Of a stretch of DNA of 64,000 bases, positions 12,170 through 24,007 are shown piece by piece. The stretch is from Notospermus geniculatus. Taxonomy: Eukaryota > Nemertea > Pilidiophora > Heteronemertea > Lineidae. The position numbers and the translations under genes were made by a program. The notes under the pieces were generated by a model that made no database searches, had not been told where the DNA came from, and saw only the letters and a list, made by a program, of their open reading frames with translations. How positions within the stretch are numbered: position 1 is the stretch's first letter; the number at the start of each line of letters is the position of its first letter. Location: contig NMRB01000081.1 in assembly GCA_002633025.1 (NCBI GenBank), positions 561,047 to 625,046 of the forward strand. Direction: 5' to 3'.

Positions 12170-12351
12170 GGATGGGTTTGATAATGTTTGTGATGGAAAT
12201 ATGGACAATTTTAGACGGATGGGTTTGATAATGTTTGGGATGGAATGGACAATTTTAGATGGATGGGTTTGATAATGTTTGTGATGGAAAAATGGACAAT
12301 TTTAGATGGATGGGTTTGATAATGTTTGTGATGGAAATATGGACAATTTCC
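12170..12351. repeat. Minisatellite, four units of 44-47 bp
   Basis: Units beginning GGATGGGTTTGATAATGTTT start at 12170, 12217, 12261 and 12308 and end with ATGGACAATTTT. Unit length differs by 3 bp because one unit lacks an AAT. Confidence 0.9.
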
Positions 12352-12914
12352 GGCAAGTGCAACGATGAGTTAGGATGAAGTGAAACAATCCAGTTAAGAT
12401 TCTGAGCAGATGTTCTAAGTGGTGAAACTTCTGATGTGTAGACTGCATCTCACATAAAACCACCGAGATGGGAGGAATTTCGCTTCACTTTATTATCGTG
12501 GAAGCTTTTCCCAGAGGATCCCTAACTGCCTCAAATATCTTTCCCACATAACCACATCAGACACTATCTGTCGTAAGACATAGTTGTGGTGCCCGAAGAC
12601 AAGGCCACAGTCTGCACACATCACGGTCAATATAACAAGTCGAGTTCTCGGCAGCCTTGGGCCCTTCTCCCCAGATCTTCACCCTGAGAAAGCACACCGG
12701 CTTGTCGCCGGGGCCGAGTCATGCGCTTAATGCCGGCGAACCCTTTCATTTGGCCGTCATGTCCAGGGGGCGAAGTGATTTGATCTTTAAGACAGATGAC
12801 GTGAAGACAAAATGAGGAGGTTACGTCTCCTTACCATGGGGGATATCATCTCTTATCTAATCAGCCCACAAAGGGCTTGAGGAAGATACTGCTTCAAGGG
12901 TTATAGACACCACC
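12352..12914. other. Gene-free unique sequence
   Basis: No coding, RNA or repeat feature is supported in this stretch. Confidence 0.5.
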
Positions 12915-13675
12915 ACGCCAAATATGCCTCAGCTAGCTTTGTAGTCCGCCGTTCACATGCCGATATAGACTGCTTAAAATATCATCGAGGACATTTTTAA
13001 CACTTGGTATTTGTTCCAACAGCAAGAGCCGGTGTACGCGGGGGTGTTCCTCATCATTTGACCTTGGGACCAGTATTTGAACACCAATGGAGGAACACCT
13101 ACATGTACCCTGTGGAATTCCAAGCGGTAGCAACAAATGGGCATTTTTTCTACCTTGGGTAGTTGGGTTCAGATGCCAAAGCCATTCGGCCATTTCATTC
13201 CGACTGTTCAGCACCATTTCCATCATCTCACAGGAATGATGCGTTGTGCTGCTAAAGGCACGACGGGGGCCGTAACGTAGCTAGCTAATGATGACATCTA
13301 CGAATTGACTGCCAAAATATCAAGACAAAAATGCTATCACGAGAACGTGAGCAAGCTCTCACTCGTATTCTGAGTGTACGTTCCGACGACATTGACACGC
13401 GATTGCTTGCCATCGAACCATAAGATCTGAGGTAATTTGCTTCCAATGTCAATGCCCTGTTATTCATGTGAATAATTTATTGCCGATCAGTAAGCCAACT
13501 GGACAGAAAATCCATGCAATTGCCGATAATGGTTGGCATATTCCTCTCTAGGAATTGAGACGATCCTCATTCAAGCATGGGTCACTTCCGACACCCACCG
13601 AAAAGGCAGAGGCAATAGTTGGCCTCCAATTCCTCATACGAACTGTTGGTAGAAACGTAAATCTGATACAGCGTT

Positions 13676-14110
13676 TGAGGAGTTTGTGATCACGGGTCTC
13701 GGGTTCGGATCCAGCCCAGGACGTACGGGATTAACATTGTTCTCCAGAAGGCTTTTTTATGGGTGGCCCACCCTACCTTGGCATGCTACCACCCTACCTT
13801 AGAAGTAGCCACCCTACCTTGCAGTCCAATTTGGTAATGGTTTTCTATTACACCCCCTACCTTAAACTGGTAATTTGCAAAGTAATGGGAAAACCTGGAA
13901 TTTCAAGGGTACCGCCCTACCTTAAGAATTAAACATCCTTGACACTTTACGTCGTCGGATGGGACAGTACGCCGTGTACCTGGTGCCTTTGTAAGGGCAG
14001 GAAAAAGACCCTGCATGTAATGAAGAACATGGGTAGTTTCAGATGGCCTATTCCATCCTGCAGGGCCAATATTGCTTTGGCTTCGGTCCTCATGGAAAAA
14101 TCAAATACAG
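13676..14110 (+). mobile_element. tRNA-SINE remnant, family A, interrupted by an insertion
   Basis: A B-box-like GGGTTCGGATCCAGCCC at about 13699 is followed, after a foreign insertion, by body sequence shared with the SINE at 51024-51308: GGGACAGTACGCCGTG, then GGGCCAAT, and a terminal GGCTTCGGTCCTCATGGAAA. The 5' tRNA A-box is not evident, so it is truncated or decayed. Its counterpart in unit 2 is at 15160-15545. Confidence 0.65.
13733..13920. mobile_element. Insertion in unit 1 with repeated CCCTACCTT motif
   Basis: Unit 2 reads straight through (GGGATTAAACATCC at about 15208), while unit 1 has about 190 extra bases between GGGATTAA and ATTAAACATCC. A five-base ATTAA may be the duplicated target. 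The insert carries CACCCTACCTT or close variants five times. I do not recognise the family. Confidence 0.6.
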
Positions 14111-15159
14111 GCCAGTTTCAGGACTTCGTTTCAATCAGAGACTTGGCCATTAAATTTGATTTTTCTTGATCAATCTGCATGCAGACGTCAGGTACTGAGC
14201 GTTGAAGTACAGCCAATCAAACAATGGATCGTCGTCAATAACACAAAAATGGCGAGAAAAATGACAAGAAGAAAGAGCACAGACTGAACCATTCGAAGAC
14301 AGTCAATACACGTCATGTATATAACATTTCTTGCCATTCATGATTGATTTTTAAAAACCAAAGTTCGAGCATCCATCACGACGCCAAATATGCCTCAGCT
14401 AGCTTTGTAGTCCGCCGTTCACATGCCGATATAGACTGCTTAAAATATCATCGAGGACATTTTTAACACTTGGCATTTGTTCCAAAAGCAAGAGCCGGTG
14501 TACGCGGGGGTGTTCCTCATCATTTGACCTTGGGACCAGTATTTGAACACCAAAGGAGGAACACATACCCTGTGGAATTTCCAAGCGGCAGCAGCAAATG
14601 GGCATTTTGTCTACCCTGGGTAGTTGGGTTCATACCAAAGCCATTCGGCCATTTCATTCCGACTGTTCAGCACCATTTCCATCATCACACAGGAGTGATG
14701 CGTTGTGCTGATAAAGGCATGACGGGGACCGTAACGTACATGTACATGTAGGAAGCTAATGATGACATACGAACTGAGTGCCAAAATATCAAGACAAAAA
14801 TGTTATCACGAGAACCTGAGCAAAATCTCGCTCGTATTCTGAGTGTACGTTCCGACGACATTGACACGCGATTGCTTACCATCGAACCATAAGATCTGAG
14901 GTAATTTGCTTTTAATGTCAATGCCCTGTTATTCATGTGAATAATTTATTGCCGATCAGTAAGCCAATTGGACAGAAAATCCATGCAATTGCCGATAATG
15001 GTGTCTTCAGGAGAGCATTTGGCATCTTCCTCTCTAGGAATTGTGACGATCCTCATTCAAGCATGTTCTTCCGACAGCCACCGAAAAGGCAGAGGCAATA
15101 GTTGGCCTCCTTTCCTCATACGAACTGTTGGTAGAAACGTAAATCTGAAACAGCCTTTG

Positions 15160-15545
15160 AGGAGATTGTGATCACGGGTCCTTCGTTCGGACCCAGCGCG
15201 GGACGTATGGGATTAAACATCCCTGACACATTACGTCCGTCGCATGGGACAGTAAGCCGTGTACCTGGTGCCTTTGTCAGGGCAGGCATGGCAGGTAAAT
15301 GACCCAAAGAGAGAGCACAAAAGTCGACACACAAAATGATGATATATAGGAAGTCAACTTCCAAAATTTCGCAAATTTTCGACCCCAACCGGGGTCTTCC
15401 TCAGCCACTTATGAAACTTCAGAAAAGACTCCAGGTAAAAGACCCCATGTAATGACGAACATGGCTAGTTTCAGATGGCCAATTCCATCCTGCTGGGCCA
15501 TATATTGATTTGGCTTCGGCCCTGACGGAAAAATCAAATACAGGC
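15160..15545 (+). mobile_element. tRNA-SINE remnant, family A, interrupted by retroelement
   Basis: Counterpart of 13676-14110. Body sequence includes ACGTCCGTCGCATGGGACAG, AAGCCGTGTACCTGGTGCC and GGCTTCGGCCCTGACGG. The copy is split by the short retroelement at 15306-15431, whose 14-bp target duplication lies inside the SINE body. Confidence 0.65.
15306..15431 (-). mobile_element. Short retroelement, hairpin/hammerhead-like family, copy 2
   Basis: The 126-bp insert interrupts the SINE body and is flanked by CAGGTAAAtGACCC at 15292-15305 and CAGGTAAAaGACCC at 15432-15445 (14 bp, one mismatch). On the minus strand the core reads CTGAGGA, then AGACCCC-GGTT-GGGGTC, then GAAAATTTGCGAAATTT. The element ends in AAGAGAGAGCACAAAAGTCG as written on the plus strand, a tail shared with 37526. 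Confidence 0.88.
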
Positions 15546-15813
15546 CAGTGTCAGGACTTCGTTTCAATCAGAGACTTGGCCATTAAATTTGGTTTTTCTT
15601 GATCAATCTACATGCAGGCGTCAGGTACTGTGCGTTGAAGTACAGCCAATCAAACAATGGATCGTCGTCAATAACACAAAAATGGCGAGAAAAATGACAA
15701 GAAGAAAGAGCACAGACTGAGCCATTCGAAGACAGTCAATACACGTCATGTATATAACATTTCTTGCCATTCATGATTGATTTTTAAAAACCAAAGTTCG
15801 AGCATCCATCACG

Positions 15814-17062
15814 CGGAAGACGCAGATAAAGCTGTGTTATTGTATACGCGATAGGCCTATCATGCCTGTTGGGTGAGAGAAAAGCTGTTGCTATTGTAAT
15901 TCAGCAATGCATTCCGTGATACAGTGCTTCGAGGTGCGAAATGGAACACAGACCTCCCCAAAGCCATATGCTCCAGTAAAAAGCAAACAGAATGATATTT
16001 GTATTTGAAATCTAGACAGAAGTGAAGTGTAGTGTGTATGTGTTCTAACACTAATGGACTGTACTTTTGCGTCTAGGTGTGTAGGATACAGCCTGCAGTA
16101 CCGCCGAACTCAGACGTAATTTTTTTTCGCAAGTTGGTATCATAAATATATCCAAGGGGCCTCACTGTTTTTTTGGAAGTTAATAGTTTACTGTAAGGTT
16201 CAGAAAATTGCCTTGATTGACAAAAAAACATCGGTAAAATTCTCATTTTTTTCGATATTAATCTTCGACTATGGATACTATTTTTCGAAAAGGTTTCATC
16301 AGCTTTAGTGAAAACCATTTTTAGATTCTCAACGTTCGATGTACGTTTGCGTATGTTTTACTGCACAACAAAAACAATGCCCAGACTTCAACCTCCGTTG
16401 ATGTTTCAGCCCATTTGAGGCAAGATTCTGCGGGTATACCCGCAGAAACTTTTAAACAATAGTAACATGACGTTTATGGATGAAGTGATCCGATATATCC
16501 CAACACTAGTATATGATTATGTCCTTTCCTATGTCTGGCAACTAGGGCACATTACTGTCAGATAAAAGACCAGAAATCACACCCCAGGCCCAAGGAAATG
16601 GATAAAAGGCAAGGTTCATGCGATTATGTTGTACATCTACACGTTGTTGGTCAGAACCATAACGTTTTAGAAACGTTGCCCATGTTTTCTAGGTGTTTTG
16701 CTTCGTCCAAGGAAATCCAACAGTTGTAATTCCCTCACCCTGAAGGTCCATGGGTCCTCATCCACGAAATGAAACCAGAAGCCCGTTTAATCTTACAACC
16801 ATATACCAATAGATGAATGTACGTTACATATACATGTGTTGTACACGTCCACAGCCCAGGGGGAGTATTCGGCATCCTCGTCAGGCACGCCGGGAAGGGG
16901 CCTAAAGCGATGCTCGGCATACCACTGGTATCTGAAATCATTACTGTGGGAAGGCGGGCGGGCGAGTTTGGTCAACGGCTGTTACTGCAGAGAGTTATCC
17001 AAGAGGTTATCGGTGAAAGAATACGCATTGTACATACATGTGAGGTTCTAAAGAGCAGAATA
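15814..17062. other. Gene-free unique sequence with one perfect palindrome
   Basis: No coding feature is recognised. A perfect 20-bp palindrome, TCTGCGGGTATACCCGCAGA, is at 16427-16446. A TAGGCCTA lies near 15851. Confidence 0.5.
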
Positions 17063-17210
17063 GGGAGGTTTCGAAATCAAACGATAAACGTTAACGTTAA
17101 CGACAACTTTATTTTTGTACCGTAAATGCAATGCAAAATCTGGTTGTACATGTAGTATGAAAAATAACGTTGTAAATTTTTTGGTTTATCGTTTGATTTC
17201 GAAACCTCCC
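17063..17210. mobile_element. Foldback MITE, GGGAGG family, copy 3
   Basis: Begins GGGAGGTTTCGAAATCAAAC and ends GATTTCGAAACCTCCC, with inner CGATAAACG against GGTTTATCG. It is preceded by TA, but the right flank is CA. A TACATGTA sits within it near 17148. Confidence 0.85.
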
Positions 17211-17408
17211 CAATATCTTTTTTGAACGAAAACCATTGTATTCTCATTTTGGAGGCCGTATCTTTCATGATACCGGTAATCTACCAAGTGACTGATCAGA
17301 GAGACTACATGTAGACGTTTCTACTGGAGTGATTCCACTTCACATGCAGAAGAATAATAGTGTTTGTGCTTTTGCAAGTCCAGAAATGAACAACGGTATT
17401 TATTCTTG

Positions 17409-17521
17409 ACTGATCAGACGCACACTTCTGGTAGCTCGACTTGAAAGTTCCACCATGAAGAAGACCCCGGTTGGGGTCGAAAATTTGCGAAATTTCTGGA
17501 GGACGACTCCTTTTATTATAT
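17409..17521 (+). mobile_element. Short retroelement, hairpin/hammerhead-like family, copy 3
   Basis: The 113-bp insert is flanked by CGGTATTTaTTCTTG (17394-17408) and CGGTATTTtTTCTTG (17522-17536), a 15-bp target duplication with one mismatch. It contains the full plus-strand signature GGTAGCTCGACTTGAAAG, ATGAAGAAGACCCC, GGTT, GGGGTCGAAAATTTG and CTGGAGGACGAC. The core starts ATGAAGA in place of CTGAAGA. Confidence 0.88.
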
Positions 17522-17536
17522 CGGTATTTTTTCTTG

Positions 17537-18128
17537 GTCATATTTACTGTACACGTCACATGTACGTGTATATTACAACTCCAAAAAGCTTTCTGATGGA
17601 CTGACATGCACATGAACCAAACGTCCAGTGCTCATGTATTTACATGGATTAGTTTTATTCAAGTTGAAACTCATCAACTGTCCTGATGTACATTGAAACA
17701 ATTCTTCTTGCAATTGGATTTATACATGTATTCATCTATGTTTCAGAATGGGGAAAATTCATACCATAAGGGTTAATCACTGAATGGGCTGGATATTCGG
17801 ATTATCTACGCATTGGATGTTAAAATGCGGATAACTGGCCAGGAAGAATAGAGGAATACCTACACATTATAACCTGGGACATGACAACAAATAGTGACAA
17901 GATAAGAATGGAAATTTGAAAAATATAATCATCCATGAATGAACTGGTATTGTGAGGAAAATTGTCGGATAGAACGGGGGAATGATCGTGGCAGTATCGA
18001 GGACCATATACAGGAGACCACCCATACAAATGCACGGGCATTTGGTTCTGGGTGAATATCATGTTGATGCATGAAAATTTGGTGTTGGACAGAAACTACT
18101 GTTTCATAAATTTCAATCTGATTTTCAA
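17537..18128. other. Gene-free unique sequence
   Basis: Nothing supported; a TACATGTA lies near 17725. Confidence 0.5.
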
Positions 18129-18249
18129 TGGCTGATATTCATAAAAGGTAGCAAATGTTTTTACTTCAAGTTTTGCAGTACATTTACATTGGACCTCACT
18201 GTGCAAATCTTAAGTAAAAGCATTTGCTATCTTTTATGAATACCAGCCA
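18129..18249. mobile_element. Foldback MITE, TGGCTG family, copy 2
   Basis: The 121-bp unit is the inverse-orientation relative of 5687-5809, with ends TGGCTGATATTCATAAAAG and CTTTTATGAATACCAGCCA. Confidence 0.85.
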
Positions 18250-19264
18250 ATATGATAAGACCAGGGCTTTAATTAGGAAGAGTGGCCAAATATTCTACGA
18301 CCGCGGAAAATTAGTTGCAAGTCGCCATAGTAACAGGCAAGCTGGGGGTTAATGAAGGCCATTTAATTCATACTGATGCCAAATAAAAGCTAGAGTACCA
18401 AAATCAGGTTTCACACCTCGTACTTCACAGCCAGAACGTGATTTTGGTACTTGGATACTCTCGCGTGCATTCGGCGATTACAACCATCGGTGCAACAGAT
18501 AGGGGTTGGGTCGTTCATAGAACTAACTCTCATGAGGCCCAAAACGTCAATGTCAACCAGTAAGGGTTAATAAGGCCTTTTAATGTTGGTTATTACCAAT
18601 TGTTTGCACAACACCTAAAAATAAAGTGGATTTGGAAGGCAGGATGTATAGCAATGTTCTGCCGCCAGCAACAGCCTGTATAAAATGCCGACCAAACCAG
18701 CAAATGTTGCCCTTGGGGTCTGTAGGTTGAAACTAGAGATCGCAACATATAGCTACATAAAGGTATAGTCAGACATGCCAGAATGGCGGAACACAAGTTC
18801 GAAGCATTGAATCATTGAAACAAGTACACATCATGCGCATCAAATGGACTGGGACGAAGGTCTGTTTTCCAGGTCCACTTGCTCACTGTCTCCCATCCAA
18901 AGACACAACCTAGTATTAAGTCAATTTTTCATCAAAATTTGATGCCATTTTTGAGTCTTTGTGGTGTAAGACTTCAAAAACGGTTCATGTATCTACTCAA
19001 TTTTGAAAAAAAAGTGAGTTACTAAGTTCTGCCTTTGGATGGGAGCTGTAGAGAAGTCGATTCTGAACGAAGGAAACCTGTTGCACCTAATCCACCACAG
19101 AAAATTTAAATTAAGATTTAGTTCATTTTTGTTGTGGAATAGTCATTTTATCTCATGAAGTATTTCAAAAATAACTCTCTTCCCTTATTGAGTTCTAAGG
19201 ATGAGAATAATCATGTTTTGGTTGACCTTCTTTCTGAAGACAAGGAATAATTCATTTCAGGTCG
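18250..19264. other. Gene-free sequence with a 13-bp-arm hairpin
   Basis: AGTACCAAAATCA at 18394-18406 is exactly inverted at 18439-18451, which may be a decayed MITE. No coding feature is recognised. Confidence 0.5.
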
Positions 19265-19928
19265 TTTTACTTCCCTAGAAAAGGTATATCATTCTATGAG
19301 ACTGAAAATGACAATTTATTTTCAGTGACGTACTGTACAGTGTACTTTCCTAGAAAAGGTACATCATTCTATGAGACTGAAAATGTCAATTTATTTTCAG
19401 TGACGTACTGTACAGTGTACTTTCCTAGAAAAGGTACATCATTCTATGAGACTGAAAATGACAATTTATTTTCAGTGACGTACTGTACAGTGTACTTTCC
19501 TAGAAAAGGTACATCATTCTCTGAGACTGAAAATGACAATTTATTTTCAGTGACGTACTGTACAGTGTACTTTCCTAGAAAAGGTACATCATTCTATGAG
19601 ACTGAAAATGACAATTTATTTTCAGTGACGCACTCAACAGTGTACTTTCCTAGAAAAGGTACATCATTCTATGAGACTGAAAATGACAATTTATTTTCAG
19701 TGACGTACTGTACAGTGTACTTTCCTAGAAAAGGTACATCATTCTCTCAGACTGAAAATGACAATTTATTTTCAGTGACGTACTGTACAGTGTACTTTCC
19801 TAGAAAAGGTACATCATTCTACGAGACTGAAAATGACAATTTATTTTGTACTTTCCTAGAAAAGGTATATCATTCTATGAGACTGAAAATGACAATTTAT
19901 TTTTAGTGACGTACTGCACAGTGTACTG
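19265..19928. repeat. 75-bp minisatellite, about 8.7 units
   Basis: The unit (GTGACGTACTGTACAGTGTA, then TTTCCTAGAAAAGGTACATC, ATTCTATGAGACTGAAAATG, ACAATTTATTTTCA) repeats with very few changes; one unit near 19849 lacks about 20 bp. It contains the palindrome ACTGTACAGT. Because 75 is divisible by three, a 193-codon frame stays open at 19325-19906, with a 25-residue repeat. I treat this as a property of the repeat length, since there is no flanking coding context. Confidence 0.95.
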
Positions 19929-21045
19929 AAAGTAATGAAAAACAATCTTCCTATCTTACTCACAACATTATTCCTTACTATATATTACTCTTTATTGTGA
20001 ATTTATTTTAGTTTTTAAAGAATATTTACACGAGTATTTTTGTAGCAGAAGAGGTGAGGAAAATAATATATAAACGAAGGAATATTTAATAATGCAAGCG
20101 TTTCGTGAAATAGAGGAAGATTTACGCCTACTTACAGTTTAAAAGCGATCTTTTTTTTAAAATTCAAATTATCCGTGCAAATAGCACTGGGTTACAGAAA
20201 AATACACGTCAAAAATATCTCATATTAGTAAAAGCTGATTGATACCCCCCCTCCCCAAAAAAAATATTGAAGAAGAAGAGATTACACCACAGAATCCTCG
20301 CAAACAGCCAATCATGTCAACTTGGATAAGTGAATCGCATGTTAAAAGTGATAAAATTCATCAAGGGCTTCATAAATATTTAATTGCTCACTAGCTGCAG
20401 GAGTCATTCACAAGAAACCACGAAATGTCACCACCGAATGAATGAATGAAAGAAAATGCACCATGACTAAAAACCCAAATGGTATCAAGCCGTACGATAT
20501 TATCGCGATAGCTCTTTCCGCTTGCGTTTACTGCCCATAAAAGCTGCGGGAATAAAACCAATAGCTTTGCAATATGAACTAAATTGCTTGAATCACCTTT
20601 GTAGTTTTGCAACGGAAATTGCTGCTACTGAGCTTGCGCAATCACTATTGTAGTGGGAAGATTGGATTGCTTTTTGATATTGCTGATCGATTGGATTCTA
20701 ATGTTCAATCAGGGGAGTTAAGGATGAACATAATAGCATGATATGACAGCGATTTAGAAGGGATTTACCTGGTAAATGGTAAAAGGAACCATGCGAATCA
20801 TGATTCAATCATGATCCATTTTGGTCATAAGATGATGATGAAGATTTCAGAAATCAGAATAACGTGTTTAAGATGTAAATGCAGCGTTGCATTGCACATC
20901 TGTTTTTTTTCATAAACTGTAAAAGAAATCGATGTTAAATTCTCTCAGTGGAAAAACAAGACCGTCGTGGCAGTCCTCGGAGGTGCTTTGCCAACTTTTG
21001 GTACAGAAGCGTTTCAGTGGATGGCAATCCTATCTAAGAGTATGG
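19929..21045. other. Gene-free unique sequence
   Basis: AT-rich, with no repeat family seen elsewhere in the window and no recognised coding segment. Confidence 0.5.
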
Positions 21046-21160
21046 AATTCATACCTTGGCCTAGTGGTTAAGGCGTGCTGCCCCTTAGTGCTGGCGATTG
21101 ATGCCTCATGCGAGGGTCCGTGGGTTCGAATCTGGTAGGAAGCAATGTCTTTCACCTTAG
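21046..21160 (+). mobile_element. tRNA-Leu/Ser-like SINE head, family B
   Basis: TTGGCCTAGTGGTTAAGGCG matches the A-box region of class II tRNAs, and GTGGGTTCGAATCTGG matches the B-box and T arm. ATACC and GGTA could form part of an acceptor stem. The intervening length allows a long variable arm. The downstream AGCAATGTCTTTCACC is shared with the piece at 21882-21945, so this is a dispersed SINE and not a free-standing tRNA gene. Confidence 0.7.
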
Positions 21161-21524
21161 AAGCCCGATTCTATTTCATATTCATCAAAAGGATTGGTAT
21201 TGAAATAGCACGGTATTCAGCTTATCGTAGGTCGACACGATATTTTTAAGGTCCATCCCATAGAAACCTATTACCAGCATATCCAAAGCACTGTCATTTC
21301 AGTATACCCACCATTAACTCCACACGATTTGAGAGACCTACATGATTTTAAATCGCGAAAATGTCACCATAGTTCATCTACTATCGATGCCATTTCAGAA
21401 ATATTTCATAACGATTAATGGAACATGTAGTTAAAAATTTGAATACATGTACCATATAAACGTAGTACACACCATTTTGGTTTAAAAGGGAAGAAAATCT
21501 AACGACTGGTAAAGCTTTTGACCT

Positions 21525-21633
21525 GGGACCTGTTTCATAAAGTGACTTTAACCAAATGGTACCTTTAACCAAATGGAAAATGAATTAAATTAATGGTACC
21601 ATTAGCTTAAAGTCACTTTATGAAACAGGACCC
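21525..21633. mobile_element. Foldback MITE, GGGACCTGTTTC family, copy 1
   Basis: Ends GGGACCTGTTTCATAAAGTG and CACTTTATGAAACAGGACCC are inverted; the inner AATGGTACC repeats. A related copy is at 26359-26467. Confidence 0.85.
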
Positions 21634-21760
21634 TGTTCCACGCACTTCCAAAAAATACTCAAAGCAGCATCACTTGAAATACTTTGTCGCTACCAGTACG
21701 TTGCTTGATGTTAACTTCAGGCTGTATCTTCAAGTACTATTGAATATGAAATAGAAATCG

Positions 21761-21879
21761 GGGCCCAAATCCATAAAACCTTGCTAGGCTTAGTTGCCTG
21801 CTAAAGTGCCCAGTTTGTACAGGCCGATGTACACAACTAGCAACCAACTAAGCTAGCAAGGTTTTATGGATTTGGGCCC
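21761..21879. mobile_element. Foldback MITE, GGGCCCAAATCC family
   Basis: The 119-bp unit has near-perfect inverted ends GGGCCCAAATCCATAAAACC and GGTTTTATGGATTTGGGCCC; the inversion continues inward through CTTGCTAG and the TTAGTTG/CAACTAA pair. Confidence 0.88.
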
Positions 21880-21881
21880 GG

Positions 21882-21945
21882 GTTTCTTTGGTGAAAGACA
21901 CTGCTTCCTACCAGATTCGAACCCACGGACCCTCGCATGAGGTTC
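21882..21945 (-). mobile_element. Fragment of tRNA-like SINE, family B
   Basis: The complement reads CCTCATGCGAGGGTCCGTGG, GTTCGAATCTGGTAGGAAGC, AGTGTCTTTCACC, matching 21099-21160 including sequence beyond the tRNA 3' end. Confidence 0.75.
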
Positions 21946-24005
21946 CGTGGCTTCAAGTACTATTGGGTTCGTTTGAGAAGCTGCCTGCTGTACCCTTTCT
22001 CCCTCCGCCAATACAAACACATAAGAATAATGCACCTTCACATTTAGAGTAGCGATGACACTACTGGTGCATACTCTGACACAATCGTACTAAATATGTG
22101 TAAACAGATTCAATACAACACCAGTTGACGTGATAATATTGCTATTTTTTTTGCACCTGACAATGGGTGAATTTACCTTTTTTTTCTAGTTGTCACAATG
22201 TAATGATGCGACTTGATACAACGGTCGTCAAGTTACTCTAGCATGGCCATCACTTCAAAGTAAGTCACTGGTAATGTTTGAAAGATACCCTGGTATTAAT
22301 ACCACAGCATCGCGTTGCCATTAGATACAGAGAATTAATGCGGGATGTACATACATGTGTTAAATACTATTATCTGAAACACACCGCGGCAGAAAATTTC
22401 AGTGCTCCAAAAAGCAGTTCATTCACAAAGGGTAAAAGACTTCCCATACGGATGGAGTAGATGTCGACCAGACAAGCTTATCATCCGCTATAAAAGCAAC
22501 ATGTGTATAGACACGACAACATCAGCTTAAACCCAACATGACAGTGTAGAGTTGTCATTTTTTTTACAAATTTACCCACGTGCATCTGCAACTTTATAAC
22601 CATCCATACATGACTTTGCAGAAAGGTCTTATGAGCATACGAAACCCCAGTGAGCAATTTGCCCCTTTTCAGGAAAAATAATGCAATTACTGAAACGTTG
22701 AACCTTTCATATGCTCTGTAAAAAGACCAAAAACCTGCTCATGTAGGGTTTCGGAACAAAAGTAACAACATACAATGTATAACTAAATTCCTATGCAAGA
22801 ACGTCATGAAATTGTCTTTTTTGTGAGGACGCAGTGTAACTCCCAGGTACTAAAAACAAGGAAAAAGTCATTTTTGCAGTTGAGTGTCTTCTTTGCTTTT
22901 CAACCTAATGAGTTATAAAAGCTGGAAAGATAAACGCGAGATGTGTACACGGCTGCAAATCAAATCCAACGCCAGACTTCACCTGATTTACTTCAAGTAA
23001 TTAGCGGAAAATGCTAGCATTGACTTTGACAAGTATTTAGAAAAGTTTTAGAGCTTCACTTGCGTGAGACAAAGTGGCGTTGACGATGATTTTCGCGGAG
23101 GATTCCGCTGCGGTGCACCTTTTGAGTTTTTGGCTCAGGGCGCGTTAATCGGGCGGAGACGAGATGAACAAACAAAAATAAAGTCTACTTTGGGATGCAA
23201 CCAGAGGCAAAACTGGTATATTTAGTCCCCTTATTCCGTGTTTAGCACGGACGTGTCCTGGTGTTGTTAGTTCTGTTCCCTGGTGTGAGTATGGCTTTAG
23301 AGCAGATAAAGCGAGGGCGGGTGTGAAAATTTCCTGATCAGGTTTTGACAGCGTTACCTGTATTTTGGCAGATTTTCATCACGTACTCTGCAACTCTGAA
23401 GCCAATGAAACAAGTAGTGGAGTACAGAAAAGAGCAAAAGGATTGCCATGTACAGAAAAATGAAGGAAAACACGATCAAAATTTAAAAAATCTCATGATA
23501 TATCATCCGTTTAGGAGACAAACGTGATGTCGATGCCGACTTTCTGGGGTGACTTGAAGTAAGTTACACTTCATTTATGTCGACACTTGTTGGTCATTTC
23601 CACTTCACGCGTACCGTCATGGACAGAATCGTGGAATTGACAGAGGTGACAGGTCGTCTACAGCCCTTGTCAGTGCTTGTATTGTCGCCCTGCGAGTTTG
23701 CCCAGTGAGTTTGCACATCAACCTCAATATTAGACCTTCATACTTCAATTTAACTCACATGAAAAGCCAGTGCTCCGCTAGTGTATTCCATTCAATCAAA
23801 ACAAATGGATGCTCACATTGGAGTCAGAGAATCGGAATCTGCGGCAGATACTGAACATAACTTGCAACAGAAAAAAATTTCAAGGTGTATCCCTATATTT
23901 AATCCAGTATTTATTGTATTTTCTAATCCAAGATGTTGACACACCGTCCAAGTTCTGTTACCATAAAACTTGTGACTCGTCTCTTGATGATATTGGCTGT
24001 TAGTG
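21946..24005. other. Gene-free unique sequence
   Basis: No recognised coding exon, RNA gene or shared repeat. The small frames (22278-22460, 23345-23527, 23809-24003) have no recognisable domain. Confidence 0.5.
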
Positions 24006-24007
24006 TT

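Larger units (their letters stand above)
12915..14380. repeat. Tandem duplication D2, unit 1
   Basis: Head-to-tail with unit 2 (14381-15813) and no N at the junction. Both units run from ACGCCAAATATGCCTCAGC to the AAAGTTCGAGCATCCATCACG segment. Unit 1 carries an extra insertion at about 13733-13920 that unit 2 lacks. At 13100-13107 it has TACATGTA where unit 2 has TA. Confidence 0.9.
14381..15813. repeat. Tandem duplication D2, unit 2
   Basis: Second unit of the D2 duplication. It contains TACATGTACATGTA at 14737-14750 where unit 1 has a single TA (13278-13279), and an inserted retroelement at 15306-15431. The open frames on both strands correspond between units only in part, with indels, so none is taken as a gene. 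Confidence 0.9.

Noticed and set aside
19325-19906. 193-codon frame of 25-residue repeats
   Set aside because: It follows from a 75-bp minisatellite whose unit length is divisible by three; no coding flanks.
21046-21160. Functional tRNA gene
   Set aside because: A and B boxes are good, but the stems are imperfect and the non-tRNA downstream sequence is shared with 21882-21945, so it is a SINE head.
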